7,144 bases of DNA from an uncultured Bacilli bacterium (GTDB taxonomy: Bacteria > Bacillota_I > Bacilli_A > RF39 > UBA660), in NCBI GenBank assembly GCA_949113215.1, contig CARZYU010000038.1, positions 3,886 through 11,029 of the forward strand, read 5' to 3'. Position 1 is the stretch's first letter. Every line of letters begins with the position of its first letter. This document shows, one piece after another, positions 1-5,643 of the stretch. A program made the translations under genes and the position numbers. A model generated the notes under the pieces. That model ran no database searches, was not told where the DNA came from, and saw only the letters and a program-made list of their open reading frames with translations.

Positions 1-1
1 G

Positions 2-331
2 AGGAAATTCGTAAAGAGAGGATCCAAATTATCTCACATGTTAAAAAGAGTAGAGAAAATATCATTTTCTAATTTGGTATTGATTGTAGCACTTCCATTT
101 ACTCCTGCTTTCTTAGTTAATATTGCTTGTGGTATAGCCCAAATCAAACGAAAGAAATACTATATGGCTCTATTCCTTGGAAAGTTATCCATTGTCTTTT
201 TTTGGAGTTTTATTGGGAAAAGTTTATTAGAAAGTATTACAGACATTGGGGTTATCATAACCGTATCGATTCTTTTATTACTGATGTATGTTTTATCGAA
301 GTTGGTATCTAAAAAAATGAAGTTAGAGTAG
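2..331 (+). CDS. TVP38/TMEM64 (DedA-like) family membrane protein, 3' part only
   Basis: The frame is open from the window edge, so the beginning of this gene lies outside. The visible part is about 109 residues. The stretch with ALPFTPAFLVNIACGIAQI, followed by a basic KRKKYY segment and ALFLGKLSIVFFWSFIGKSL, matches the C-terminal half of TVP38/TMEM64 (SNARE-associated, VTT domain) proteins, where a P-F-(T/S)-P-x-x-x-(V/I)-N motif is followed by a glycine-bearing membrane segment. A last hydrophobic helix (ITVSILLLLMYVLSKLV) and a basic tail end it. Family members are polytopic inner-membrane proteins, some implicated in lipid scrambling or transport; the substrate here is unknown. An internal ATG at 38 is not a convincing start because similar sequence continues upstream of it. 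The stop is 8 bases before the rmuC start, so the two are probably cotranscribed. Confidence 0.75.
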   Translation, partial: RKFVKRGSKLSHMLKRVEKISFSNLVLIVALPFTPAFLVNIACGIAQIKRKKYYMALFLGKLSIVFFWSFIGKSLLESITDIGVIITVSILLLLMYVLSKLVSKKMKLE

Positions 332-336
332 GTGAT
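330..336 (+). promoter_or_regulatory. Ribosome binding site of rmuC
   Basis: AGGTGAT lies 3 bases before the ATG at 340 and overlaps the stop codon of the preceding gene. This suggests translational coupling and supports the chosen rmuC start. Confidence 0.6.
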
Positions 337-339
337 TTT

Positions 340-1419
340 ATGGAATATGTTATAGTAGGGTTACTAGTATTGATTTTAATTTTTGTGGTTATTTCTCTTT
401 TTCGAAATAGTAATGAAAGCAACATTACAGAACGACTGGGAAAGTTAGAGGTATCTTTAACAAAGGATATGAGTGATTTTCGAAATGATATGAATGGAGA
501 TCTTCAAAATCAATTTTCGAAATTAAGTGATACCGTCGAAAAGCGTTTGATTTTAATCAATGAAAAAACGAATGAGAAGTTGAATGAAAACTTTGATAAG
601 ACCAATAAAACATTTTTATCGGTATTGGAGCGTTTGGGAAAGATTGATGAAGCTCAGAAGAAGATAGAACATTTATCGACGGATATTGTATCTCTACAGA
701 GTATTTTAACGGATAAGAAAAGTCGGGGAATCTTTGGAGAAGTGAATTTAAATCATATTCTATCAAACGTCTTTGGAGAAAAGAACGATCGTATTTATCG
801 CTTACAATATACGTTACCTAATAAGATGATTGCCGATTCTGTTTTATTTGCACCAGAACCCTTAGGAACGATTGTAATCGATTCCAAATTTCCTTTGGAA
901 CATTATCAATTGATGGTAGATAAAAGTTTATCGGATAGTGACCGAGGACAATATGAAAAATTATTTAAAACAGATATGAAGAAACACATTGATGCCATTG
1001 CGAGTAAATATATTTTGCCACCAACGACAGCAGATCAAGCAATTCTTTTCTTGCCGGCAGAAGCTATTTTTGCCGAAGTAAATGCTTATCATCAAGACAT
1101 TATCGATTATGCTTATAAGAAACATGTTTGGATTACTTCTCCCACAACCCTCATTAGTACATTGACGGTTGTGCAAATGATTATGAAAAACATGGAACGT
1201 GATAAGTATACCTCAATCATTCATGAAGAATTAAATAAACTTGGTTTAGAGTTTGCTCGTTATAGAGAACGTTGGGATCATTTATCCAAAAGCATTCAGG
1301 CAGTCACAAAGGATGTCGAAAATGTATCCATTACAACGGACAAAATTACAAAGAAATTTGATTTGATTAATCAAGTTGAAGTAGCTGAATTAAAGGAGAG
1401 TCACAATGAAGAAACTTAA
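340..1419 (+). CDS. rmuC: DNA recombination protein RmuC
   Basis: The 359-residue product has the standard RmuC layout. There is one N-terminal membrane helix (about residues 3-21), a long charged coiled coil (about 25-115), then the RmuC core (about 115-335). Family signatures in the core are DKKSRGIFGEVNLNHIL, DSVLFAPEPLGTIVIDSKFP, ILFLPAEAIFAEV and VWITSPTTLISTL. RmuC proteins are membrane-anchored, nuclease-fold proteins reported to limit DNA inversions and rearrangements; the biochemical activity is poorly defined. The length is near the low end of the family, with no sign of truncation. The ATG is preceded by AGGTGAT. The 3' end overlaps the next gene by 14 bases, so this is the middle gene of a tight operon. 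An involvement in genome stability is family knowledge, not something shown by this sequence. Confidence 0.93.
   Translation: MEYVIVGLLVLILIFVVISLFRNSNESNITERLGKLEVSLTKDMSDFRNDMNGDLQNQFSKLSDTVEKRLILINEKTNEKLNENFDKTNKTFLSVLERLGKIDEAQKKIEHLSTDIVSLQSILTDKKSRGIFGEVNLNHILSNVFGEKNDRIYRLQYTLPNKMIADSVLFAPEPLGTIVIDSKFPLEHYQLMVDKSLSDSDRGQYEKLFKTDMKKHIDAIASKYILPPTTADQAILFLPAEAIFAEVNAYHQDIIDYAYKKHVWITSPTTLISTLTVVQMIMKNMERDKYTSIIHEELNKLGLEFARYRERWDHLSKSIQAVTKDVENVSITTDKITKKFDLINQVEVAELKESHNEET
1392..1398 (+). promoter_or_regulatory. Ribosome binding site of the YjdF-like gene
   Basis: AAAGGAG lies inside the end of rmuC, 7 bases before the ATG at 1406. This supports a start that overlaps rmuC by 14 bases. 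Confidence 0.65.
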
Positions 1420-2005
1420 TTATGTTATGATATTTTTATTTATTTCTATCGATCTTTGGTATGTTGTAGATCAATTGGTAAAAGGAGATACTTCTCGTTT
1501 GTTAGTGGCCGCAGCTGTTATTCCTGTTTTAATGGGACCATGGCTCATCAAAAAGATCTTTCATTATGAAATGAATGACACCTTAACATTTGTCTATCTC
1601 TTATTTACCTTCTGTTGCGTTATTTTGGGAAGTGTCTTAAATCTTTACAACCGTCCTGAAACCCAAGGATTTGATAAGTTGACTCATTTTATTTCAGGAT
1701 TCTTAACATCGTTTCTTGCTTTGATTGTGTTGAAACACTCTAAGATAAAGAACAGCCCTATGTGGTTCAATATCGTCTTTATTTTAGTTTTCAGTATGGC
1801 AATCGGAGCATTCTGGGAATACTTGGAATTTGCAAGTGATAACATTTTAGGAGGTAATACCCAGCATTATTTGGAAACAGGAGTAGGAGATACAATGTGG
1901 GATATGATCGTTGCCTTCTTTGCCAGTCTACTCTTTAATGCTTATTATTACTTTAAAAGCAAAACGAAACCAAATCATTTTGAAAAAATGATGAAAACAC
2001 TTTAA
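1406..2005 (+). CDS. YjdF/DUF2238-like multi-pass membrane protein
   Basis: The 199-residue product is hydrophobic, with about six membrane segments (roughly residues 5-22, 30-48, 60-80, 90-110, 120-140 and 162-185). Conserved polar positions are typical of the YjdF/DUF2238 family: FDKLTHFISGF before helix 4, FWEYLEFASD after helix 5, and GVGDTMWDMIVAF in the last helix. In that family these Asp, His and Glu residues lie near the membrane and could bind a metal or substrate; no function has been established. The gene overlaps rmuC by 14 bases and has its own AAAGGAG, so it is the last gene of the operon. The terminator begins within its final codons. The family match is from motif recognition only, and a more distant DUF2238-like family is possible. 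Confidence 0.65.
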   Translation: MKKLNYVMIFLFISIDLWYVVDQLVKGDTSRLLVAAAVIPVLMGPWLIKKIFHYEMNDTLTFVYLLFTFCCVILGSVLNLYNRPETQGFDKLTHFISGFLTSFLALIVLKHSKIKNSPMWFNIVFILVFSMAIGAFWEYLEFASDNILGGNTQHYLETGVGDTMWDMIVAFFASLLFNAYYYFKSKTKPNHFEKMMKTL

Positions 2006-2021
2006 CGTGTTTTCTTTTTTT
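1993..2021 (+). terminator. Rho-independent terminator of the rmuC operon
   Basis: A perfect 8-bp stem, GAAAACAC with GTGTTTTC, encloses a 6-base loop and is followed by seven T (2015-2021). The left arm is made of the last codons of the YjdF-like gene and the loop contains its stop codon. Confidence 0.85.
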
Positions 2022-2023
2022 GA

Positions 2024-2272
2024 ATCATTTATAAAACTGGAATAAATTTCCACACCTATCATTGCGGAATTCTTCTACTATCTTACTATAATACAAAAGA
2101 GATAATTACAATAATAAATAATATTAAACAAGATGTTTTAAATACTAGAAATAAAATTATTTATAATTCTAATAAGGAATTAATTAATTTATACTTTAGA
2201 ATTGGAAAAACAATAAGTCAAAAATCTAGTTATGGTAAAAATTTTGTTGGAATTTTATCCACGTCTTTAAAA
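2024..2272 (+). pseudogene. Coding-like 5' part of the DUF1016 gene lacking a start codon
   Basis: This stretch is open in the same frame as the nuclease body downstream, from just after an in-frame TGA at 2021-2023. From about 2090 it reads like the N-terminal DUF1016_N helical domain: NTKEIITIINNIKQDVLNTR, then NSNKELINLYFRIGKTISQ, then SYGKNFVGILSTSLKVDFP. The whole stretch contains no in-frame ATG, GTG, TTG or CTG. Homologues of this family usually begin about 10-20 residues before the IKQDV-like segment, so the missing start would fall near 2087, where a TAT codon now sits. Either the start was lost by mutation or recombination, or a rare start such as ATA or ATT is used (an AAAGAG lies 9 bases before the ATA at 2111). 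Sequence before about 2087 shows no similarity I recognise. Confidence 0.6.
2062..2092 (+). promoter_or_regulatory. Weak candidate promoter before the DUF1016 gene
   Basis: A perfect TATAAT (2087-2092) follows TTGCGG (2062-2067) with a long 19-base spacer. The -35 matches only the TTG. In this AT-rich stretch the hexamer could be chance. If real, transcription would start near 2099, inside the coding-like region that has no start codon. Confidence 0.3.
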
Positions 2273-3097
2273 GTGGATTTTCCAAATGTAACAGGTTTTT
2301 CTGAAAGAAATTTATGGAGAATGAAAGCATTTTATGAAAAATATAAGAATTTAACAATTCTGCCACCAGCAGTGGCAGAATTACCTTGGACACATAATTA
2401 TATACTTTTGGAAAAAATAAAAGATAACGAAGAAAGAATTTGGTACGCCGAAGAATGCTTAAAAAATAGTTGGTCTAAAACTATTCTTATTCATCAAATT
2501 GAACTAGATTTATATAGCAGAAAAAAATTAGCTCATAAAATGACTAATTTCAAAGAACAAATAGGGATAAAAAATAATGTGGATTTAGCGCAGGAGATAA
2601 TAAAAGATCCTTATATTTTTGAATTAGAGGGCCTTAAAGAAAATTTTATAGAAAAAGAATTAGAAGAAAGAATGGTTGAAAAAATTAAAACAGTACTGTT
2701 AGAATTAGGAAAGGGGTTTAGCTTCGTTGGGAATCAATATAAAATAAGTACAGATAATAATGAATACTTTTTAGATTTATTGTTTTATCATTTAGATTTA
2801 AGATGTTATACTGTTGTTGAACTTAAAAACACAGAATTTAAGCCAGAATATATTGGTCAACTAGGGTTTTATGTAAAAGCAGTTGATAATACTTTAAAAA
2901 AGGAAATGGATAACCAAACAATAGGATTACTATTATGCAAAGAAAAAGATAAACTATCTGTAGAATGGGCTCTTGATATGATTAGTGCTCCAATAGGAAT
3001 AGCATCTTATGAACTTAACAAATATATTCCAAAGGATATATTAGAGAAATTACCAACTGAAGAAGATTTAAATCTTCATATCGATATAAATGAGTAA
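2273..3097 (+). CDS. DUF1016 (YhcG-type) PDDEXK nuclease-domain protein, start missing
   Basis: This is the part that can be read from the first standard start, a GTG with no ribosome binding site; similar sequence continues upstream, so the GTG is probably not the true start. From it the product is 274 residues. The end of the DUF1016_N domain comes first (GFSERNLWRMKAFYEKY, then LPWTHNYILLEKI). Next is the C-terminal PDDEXK-like nuclease domain, with FLDLLFYH (Asp168), VVELK (Glu183 and Lys185) and a Gln in IGQLGFYV (Gln196); the ending GLLLCKEKDKLSVEWAL is also typical. All core residues look intact, and with the upstream stretch the frame totals about 335 residues, a normal family length. 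YhcG-type proteins often lie near restriction or mobile-element genes, but their substrate is unknown. The codons are much more AT-rich than in the flanking genes, suggesting transfer. It is either recently silenced or starts at an unusual codon. Confidence 0.75.
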   Translation: MDFPNVTGFSERNLWRMKAFYEKYKNLTILPPAVAELPWTHNYILLEKIKDNEERIWYAEECLKNSWSKTILIHQIELDLYSRKKLAHKMTNFKEQIGIKNNVDLAQEIIKDPYIFELEGLKENFIEKELEERMVEKIKTVLLELGKGFSFVGNQYKISTDNNEYFLDLLFYHLDLRCYTVVELKNTEFKPEYIGQLGFYVKAVDNTLKKEMDNQTIGLLLCKEKDKLSVEWALDMISAPIGIASYELNKYIPKDILEKLPTEEDLNLHIDINE

Positions 3098-3214
3098 TGT
3101 CACTTGGTAGCTACAATTGATCTAGCAAAACTATATGAGTGTGCTAATGGGGCAAAAATCATTAATTTGTCTGTTAAAAGGCATATAAATAGCCTGACGG
3201 AAGAAGAAAAGTGA
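3098..3214 (+). pseudogene. ORF6N-domain protein remnant
   Basis: Directly after the nuclease stop, the same frame reads ATIDLAKLYECANGAKIINL, then SVKRHINSLTEEEK and a stop. ORF6N domains of phage and mobile-element proteins typically read (V/I)xLDxDLAxLYxVxxxxLNxxVKRNIxRFPxDFMFQLTxEE. The fragment keeps the DLAKLYEC core, the VKRHIN helix and the LTEEE end. It lacks the roughly eight or nine residues around RFPxDFMFQ and has no start codon of its own. The usual continuation after LTEEE is also absent. ORF6N proteins are thought to be DNA-binding regulators of phage or anti-repressor type. The assignment rests on a short match; chance similarity is unlikely but not excluded. Confidence 0.5.
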
Positions 3215-3333
3215 TCATGAGAGCAGGAGAAATTATGTCAGAAAAGTTATCTGCTCCTGAAAAAGTTTAAAAGAATTAGATAAATAAAATGATTCATGAA
3301 GTTAGATCATCTTTAGCACATAATAGATCGTTT

Positions 3334-3355
3334 AGGAGACTTTGTCTCTTTTTTT
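3334..3355 (+). terminator. Probable rho-independent terminator closing the accessory patch
   Basis: GAGAC (3336-3340) pairs with GTCTC (3344-3348) around a 3-base TTT loop, extended by a G-T and an A-T pair, and runs into seven T (3349-3355). The stem is short but the T-run is strong. Which transcript it ends is unclear, because only gene fragments precede it. From 3215 to 3333 I see no intact gene or RNA element, only a short possible HEPN-like stretch. Confidence 0.55.
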
Positions 3356-3402
3356 GTTTTTTCCTCTGTATAAAAAAATGTTCTTTTTTATATACTTATA
3401 AT

Positions 3403-3409
3403 AAGGTGA
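3403..3409 (+). promoter_or_regulatory. Ribosome binding site of the small membrane protein gene
   Basis: AAGGTGA ends 6 bases before the ATG at 3416 and decides this start. It is the same SD variant as before rmuC. A TATAAT just upstream (3397-3402) is too close to the SD to be a convincing -10. Confidence 0.6.
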
Positions 3410-3415
3410 ATAGAT

Positions 3416-3637
3416 ATGAGCCGCATCTTTTTTTTCTTACTTGGATTTGGATTAACTGTCGTAGGGTTTACTTACATTATTCTTTACATGAATTTGTTTT
3501 CTCTTGGTTATACTATGGAGGAATACCTGTTATTTTTAGTAAAACAACCAGAGTGTCTTTTTTCTGTGATTGGGTTATTCATCATTACACTTACTATTTT
3601 TAAGAAGGGTGGAAAACAGTATGATATACATTTATGA
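3416..3637 (+). CDS. Small two-helix membrane protein, function unknown
   Basis: The 73-residue product has two hydrophobic helices (about residues 4-26 and 47-62) separated by a polar loop with MEEYLLFLVKQPECL, and ends in a short basic/polar tail (FKKGGKQYDIHL). It is probably an integral membrane protein with both ends on the same side, likely cytoplasmic given the basic tail. I recognise no characterised family. It has a good SD, and its end overlaps the DUF3603 gene by 17 bases, so the pair is almost certainly translated from one mRNA. Codon use resembles the housekeeping genes, not the AT-rich patch before it, so it belongs to the core chromosome. A function connected to the downstream protein is inference from the overlap only. 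Confidence 0.7.
   Translation: MSRIFFFLLGFGLTVVGFTYIILYMNLFSLGYTMEEYLLFLVKQPECLFSVIGLFIITLTIFKKGGKQYDIHL
3605..3612 (+). promoter_or_regulatory. Ribosome binding site that decides the DUF3603 start
   Basis: AAGGGTGG lies 8 bases before the ATG at 3621. The longer in-frame ATG at 3570 has no comparable site and would add a 17-residue segment lying within the upstream gene, so 3621 is preferred. Confidence 0.65.
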
Positions 3638-4271
3638 TATTCTTTTGAACTTTATGGATTTGAAAGATCCATGCGAATTTTACGAATGGGATCAAAACGA
3701 TGAAATTGAGCATGTGAAAAAAATTCCTTTGTTTCGAGTGACGAAAGATACCATGAAGATAGTAGAAGAAAATGATTTTATTCTATCAGAGATTGTGGAT
3801 CAAATTAAAGATCGTACCGAAATTTATGGTAGAAACGATATTCATTTCATTCCCTATGCTTGTCTTTTTTCCGATGGAAGACATTGTATTGCATTAGAAT
3901 TTGATGAAGAGGGAAGAAGTATCTACAAAAGTACATTGTTACTGGATGAAGAGGAAGAAATTTTAGACATTGCCGATCGTCTTGATATTCAAGAATTTAC
4001 CATAGAAGTAGTAAAAAAAATCAAGGAAGATGATTTCCTTACCCGAAAGGAAAAGAGAATTCGCTTCTTTCTACAACATGAAATAGAAGATGCTTATCAG
4101 AAGAATGATTGGAATAAGTTACAATATCTCTATGCCGAATATGCCGAAGAAGAGGTAAAAGATACCAATGAAGTATATCATCATTTAGTGGGAAGTTTAA
4201 ATCAACTCTTAAATGAGAAGCATTACAAATTGTATCAATTATTAAAATTATCCCATAGCAATAAAAAATAG
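3621..4271 (+). CDS. DUF3603/UPF0736 (YjbA-like) family protein
   Basis: The 216-residue, soluble, strongly acidic product begins MIYIYDILLNFMD, and FYEWDQNDEIEHVKKIPLFR follows. This resembles the start of B. subtilis YjbA, which has a (L/I)YDxxxNx segment, then a FxEW segment and a (K/Q)(I/V)P(L/F) motif. The middle, with an RNDIHFIPYACLFSDG stretch and an acidic LLLDEEEEIL loop, fits the family region that carries an aromatic-rich strand and a conserved DG. The C-terminal third is helical and charged (RKEKRIRFFLQHEIEDAY, then a LQYLYAEY segment). The biochemical role of the family is unknown. From memory, yjbA lies next to trpS in B. subtilis, and trpS is the convergent neighbour here, which supports the identification. 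It overlaps the small membrane protein gene by 17 bases and ends in a shared terminator. Confidence 0.65.
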   Translation: MIYIYDILLNFMDLKDPCEFYEWDQNDEIEHVKKIPLFRVTKDTMKIVEENDFILSEIVDQIKDRTEIYGRNDIHFIPYACLFSDGRHCIALEFDEEGRSIYKSTLLLDEEEEILDIADRLDIQEFTIEVVKKIKEDDFLTRKEKRIRFFLQHEIEDAYQKNDWNKLQYLYAEYAEEEVKDTNEVYHHLVGSLNQLLNEKHYKLYQLLKLSHSNKK

Positions 4272-4293
4272 ATTACTTAATGTAATCTATTTT
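4265..4293. terminator. Bidirectional terminator shared by DUF3603 and trpS
   Basis: A perfect 12-bp stem (4265-4276 with 4282-4293) has a 5-base loop. A-runs on the left and T-runs on the right give a U-tract in both directions. Both stop codons, TAG of DUF3603 (4269-4271) and TAA of trpS (complement of 4273-4275), lie in the left arm, and only one base separates the two genes. Confidence 0.8.
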
Positions 4294-5280
4294 CATGTGT
4301 TCTTTGACTTGTTTCATCACAGTTTCTGCTTTTTGCTTTGCTACCTTGTTTCCTTCTTTTAAAATAGCCTCGACTTCTTCTGGATGATTATCATAATAAG
4401 CTCGTTTCTTGCGAATTGGTTCTAAGAACTCTTGCATGTGAAGGATGAGTTCTCGTTTACAATTAACACAACCACGGTGTCCTTTTTGACATTCTTCACA
4501 AACAATTTCAAGATTTTTTTTGTTGACTAACTTGTGATAATAGTAAACCATACACTTTTCAGGATTAGCAGGATCATCTTTGTGAATTTTATCTGGATCC
4601 GTCATAGCATTTTGAATTTTTTTCGTAATCGTCTCATCGTCATCTACCAGATAAAGAGCATTTCCAAGACTCTTTCCCATTTTTTCGTTTCCATCCAATC
4701 CCTTGATCCTTGGTGTTTCACTTAAAAGATGTTCTGGTTCTTTTAAGGTTTCTCCATAAATGTGATTGAATTTTCTTATGATTTCTTTTGTTTGTTCAAT
4801 CAAAGGAAGTTGATCTTCTCCAACTGGAACTAAATCGGCTTCAAAGGCTGTAATGTCTGCTGCCTGGCTAACAGGGTAACCCACAAAACCATAGGTGACA
4901 CTTTCTCCATCATTTCCAAATAACGCTTTTTTTTGGGCGATTTCGGTCTTTACCGTAGGATTTCGATAAAGTCTGGCCATCGTAACCAGATTGGAATAAT
5001 AGACGGTCAGTTCTGCAATTTCTGGAATGGTAGATTGGATAAAGAGATGAACTTCGTTCGGATCAATTCCAATCGACAATAAATCTTTCGCAATACCAAG
5101 AACATTATCATGAACTTTTTCAGGATCGTTAAAGTTATCAGTAAGGGCTTGTACATCGGCTATTTCAATGAATGTTTCGTAATCTTTTTGTAGTTTGACC
5201 CAATTTCCAACTGCTCCAAATAAATGTCCTAAGTGAAGTGGTCCAGTCGGACGAATTCCTGTCAAAATCGTTTTTTTCAT
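4273..5280 (-). CDS. trpS: Tryptophanyl-tRNA synthetase with a Cys-rich motif
   Basis: The 335-residue enzyme joins tryptophan to tRNA-Trp using ATP in the cytoplasm. It is a class I synthetase: the HIGH-type signature is PTGPLHLGHL (residues 11-20) and the KMSKS-type signature is KMGKS (200-204). The Trp/ATP pocket region includes a YPVSQAADI segment (135-143) and VGEDQLPLIEQT (153-164), all typical of TrpRS. The length is normal. It carries five Cys at 243, 261, 264, 271 and 274. The spacing C243-x20-C264-x6-C271-x2-C274 resembles the C-x22-C-x6-C-x2-C motif that binds a 4Fe-4S cluster in T. maritima TrpRS. No T-box is visible before it, and the leader is short, so control is probably constitutive or by other means. 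The start has AAGGGA 9 bases upstream on the minus strand. Confidence 0.97.
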   Translation of the reverse strand: MKKTILTGIRPTGPLHLGHLFGAVGNWVKLQKDYETFIEIADVQALTDNFNDPEKVHDNVLGIAKDLLSIGIDPNEVHLFIQSTIPEIAELTVYYSNLVTMARLYRNPTVKTEIAQKKALFGNDGESVTYGFVGYPVSQAADITAFEADLVPVGEDQLPLIEQTKEIIRKFNHIYGETLKEPEHLLSETPRIKGLDGNEKMGKSLGNALYLVDDDETITKKIQNAMTDPDKIHKDDPANPEKCMVYYYHKLVNKKNLEIVCEECQKGHRGCVNCKRELILHMQEFLEPIRKKRAYYDNHPEEVEAILKEGNKVAKQKAETVMKQVKEHMKIDYIK

Positions 5281-5289
5281 ACTTTCACA

Positions 5290-5310
5290 TCCCTTGGAAC
5301 TATTTTATCA
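5290..5310 (-). promoter_or_regulatory. Candidate trpS promoter and ribosome binding site
   Basis: On the minus strand an extended -10, TGATAAAAT (complement of 5302-5310), lies before AAGGGA (complement of 5290-5295). A -35 is weak, only TTCTTC at the right distance (about 5325-5330). The leader would be very short. The region shows no T-box core on this strand. Confidence 0.4.
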
Positions 5311-5356
5311 TGAAATAAGAAAAGGAAGAAGAAAAACGTGTTCTCGGTATAAACGT

Positions 5357-5386
5357 TTGACAAATAGCACAATTTAAAAGTATAAT
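5357..5386 (+). promoter_or_regulatory. Promoter of the T-box/asnS operon
   Basis: A perfect -35 TTGACA (5357-5362) and a perfect -10 TATAAT (5381-5386) are separated by 18 bases. This is a strong vegetative (SigA-type) promoter, and it places the RNA start near 5393, just before the T-box leader. Confidence 0.9.
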
Positions 5387-5392
5387 CAAACT

Positions 5393-5617
5393 AGAAAACG
5401 TGGATAAAGAAAAGTAATTTGGATTTCTTTCTTCAAGAGAGCTGAAGCTTTGGTGGAATTCAGTAGGAAGAACCAGACGAAGAACACTTTGGAGTGCTTA
5501 AAGAAGCCAAGTAGACTAAGCCGGTAGTTCCGTTATCACTTTGAGGAGATCATAAAGATAAATTGGGTGGTACCGCGGATAGATAACATTCGTCCCTTTG
5601 GAGGATGTTATTTTTTT
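5393..5617 (+). ncRNA. T-box leader, asparagine-specific
   Basis: The leader RNA binds uncharged tRNA-Asn to control readthrough into the downstream genes. The T-box core lies at 5560-5578, where TGGT (5568-5571) is the bulge that pairs with the tRNA acceptor end. Stem I carries AGTA (5413-5416) opposite the specifier, and an AGAGAG region (5436-5441) before the apical hairpin (CTGAA with TTCAG). The specifier is AAC (5483-5485), followed by A; the context CGAA-G-AAC-A-CTTTGGAG lines up with the B. subtilis glyQS leader around its GGC, and AAC is an Asn codon. The antiterminator pairs GGG (5565-5567) with CCC (5594-5596), and GCGGA (5575-5579) with TTCGT (5589-5593), competing with the terminator. 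Together with asnS downstream, the assignment to Asn is strong. Confidence 0.93.
5583..5617 (+). terminator. T-box terminator hairpin
   Basis: ATAACAT (5583-5589) pairs with ATGTTAT (5605-5611), continued by TCC (5593-5595) with GGA (5600-5602) around a CTTT-type loop, then a T-run to 5617. This form stops transcription when tRNA-Asn is charged; the alternative antiterminator uses the CGTCCC part. Confidence 0.88.
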
Positions 5618-5643
5618 GTTCATAAAAAGGAAAGGAGAAAAGT

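Noticed and set aside
127..312. A plus-strand open frame of 61 codons inside the TVP38 gene.
   Set aside because: It is out of frame with the TVP38/TMEM64 signature, has no SD and no motif.
557..1176. Minus-strand open frames inside rmuC (557-766 and 961-1176).
   Set aside because: They lie opposite a clear RmuC coding frame, have no recognisable motifs, and are shadows.
3224..3259. Inverted repeat CAGGAG and CTCCTG with a 24-base gap.
   Set aside because: A 6-bp match with a long gap is expected by chance and no T-run or gene boundary fits it.
3217..3270. A 17-codon open frame from the ATG at 3217.
   Set aside because: No convincing SD, no recognisable family, and it lies in decayed sequence.
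3397..3402. TATAAT before the small membrane gene as a -10.
   Set aside because: It would put the RNA start inside the SD, and no -35 lies at the right distance.
3289..3603. A 104-codon open frame that starts with the HEPN-like stretch.
   Set aside because: It runs through the terminator and out of frame across the small membrane gene; only its first codons resemble anything.
3570..3620. Longer start for DUF3603 at the ATG at 3570.
   Set aside because: The ATG at 3621 has AAGGGTGG at good spacing and matches the family start; the extra 17 residues are encoded in the overlapping gene.
4534..4725. A plus-strand open frame inside trpS.
   Set aside because: It is antisense to the well-supported TrpRS frame with no SD or motif.
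5490..5492. TGG as an alternative (Trp) T-box specifier.
   Set aside because: It is in the lower stem/K-turn part rather than the specifier loop; AAC aligns with the glyQS specifier position and asnS is downstream.
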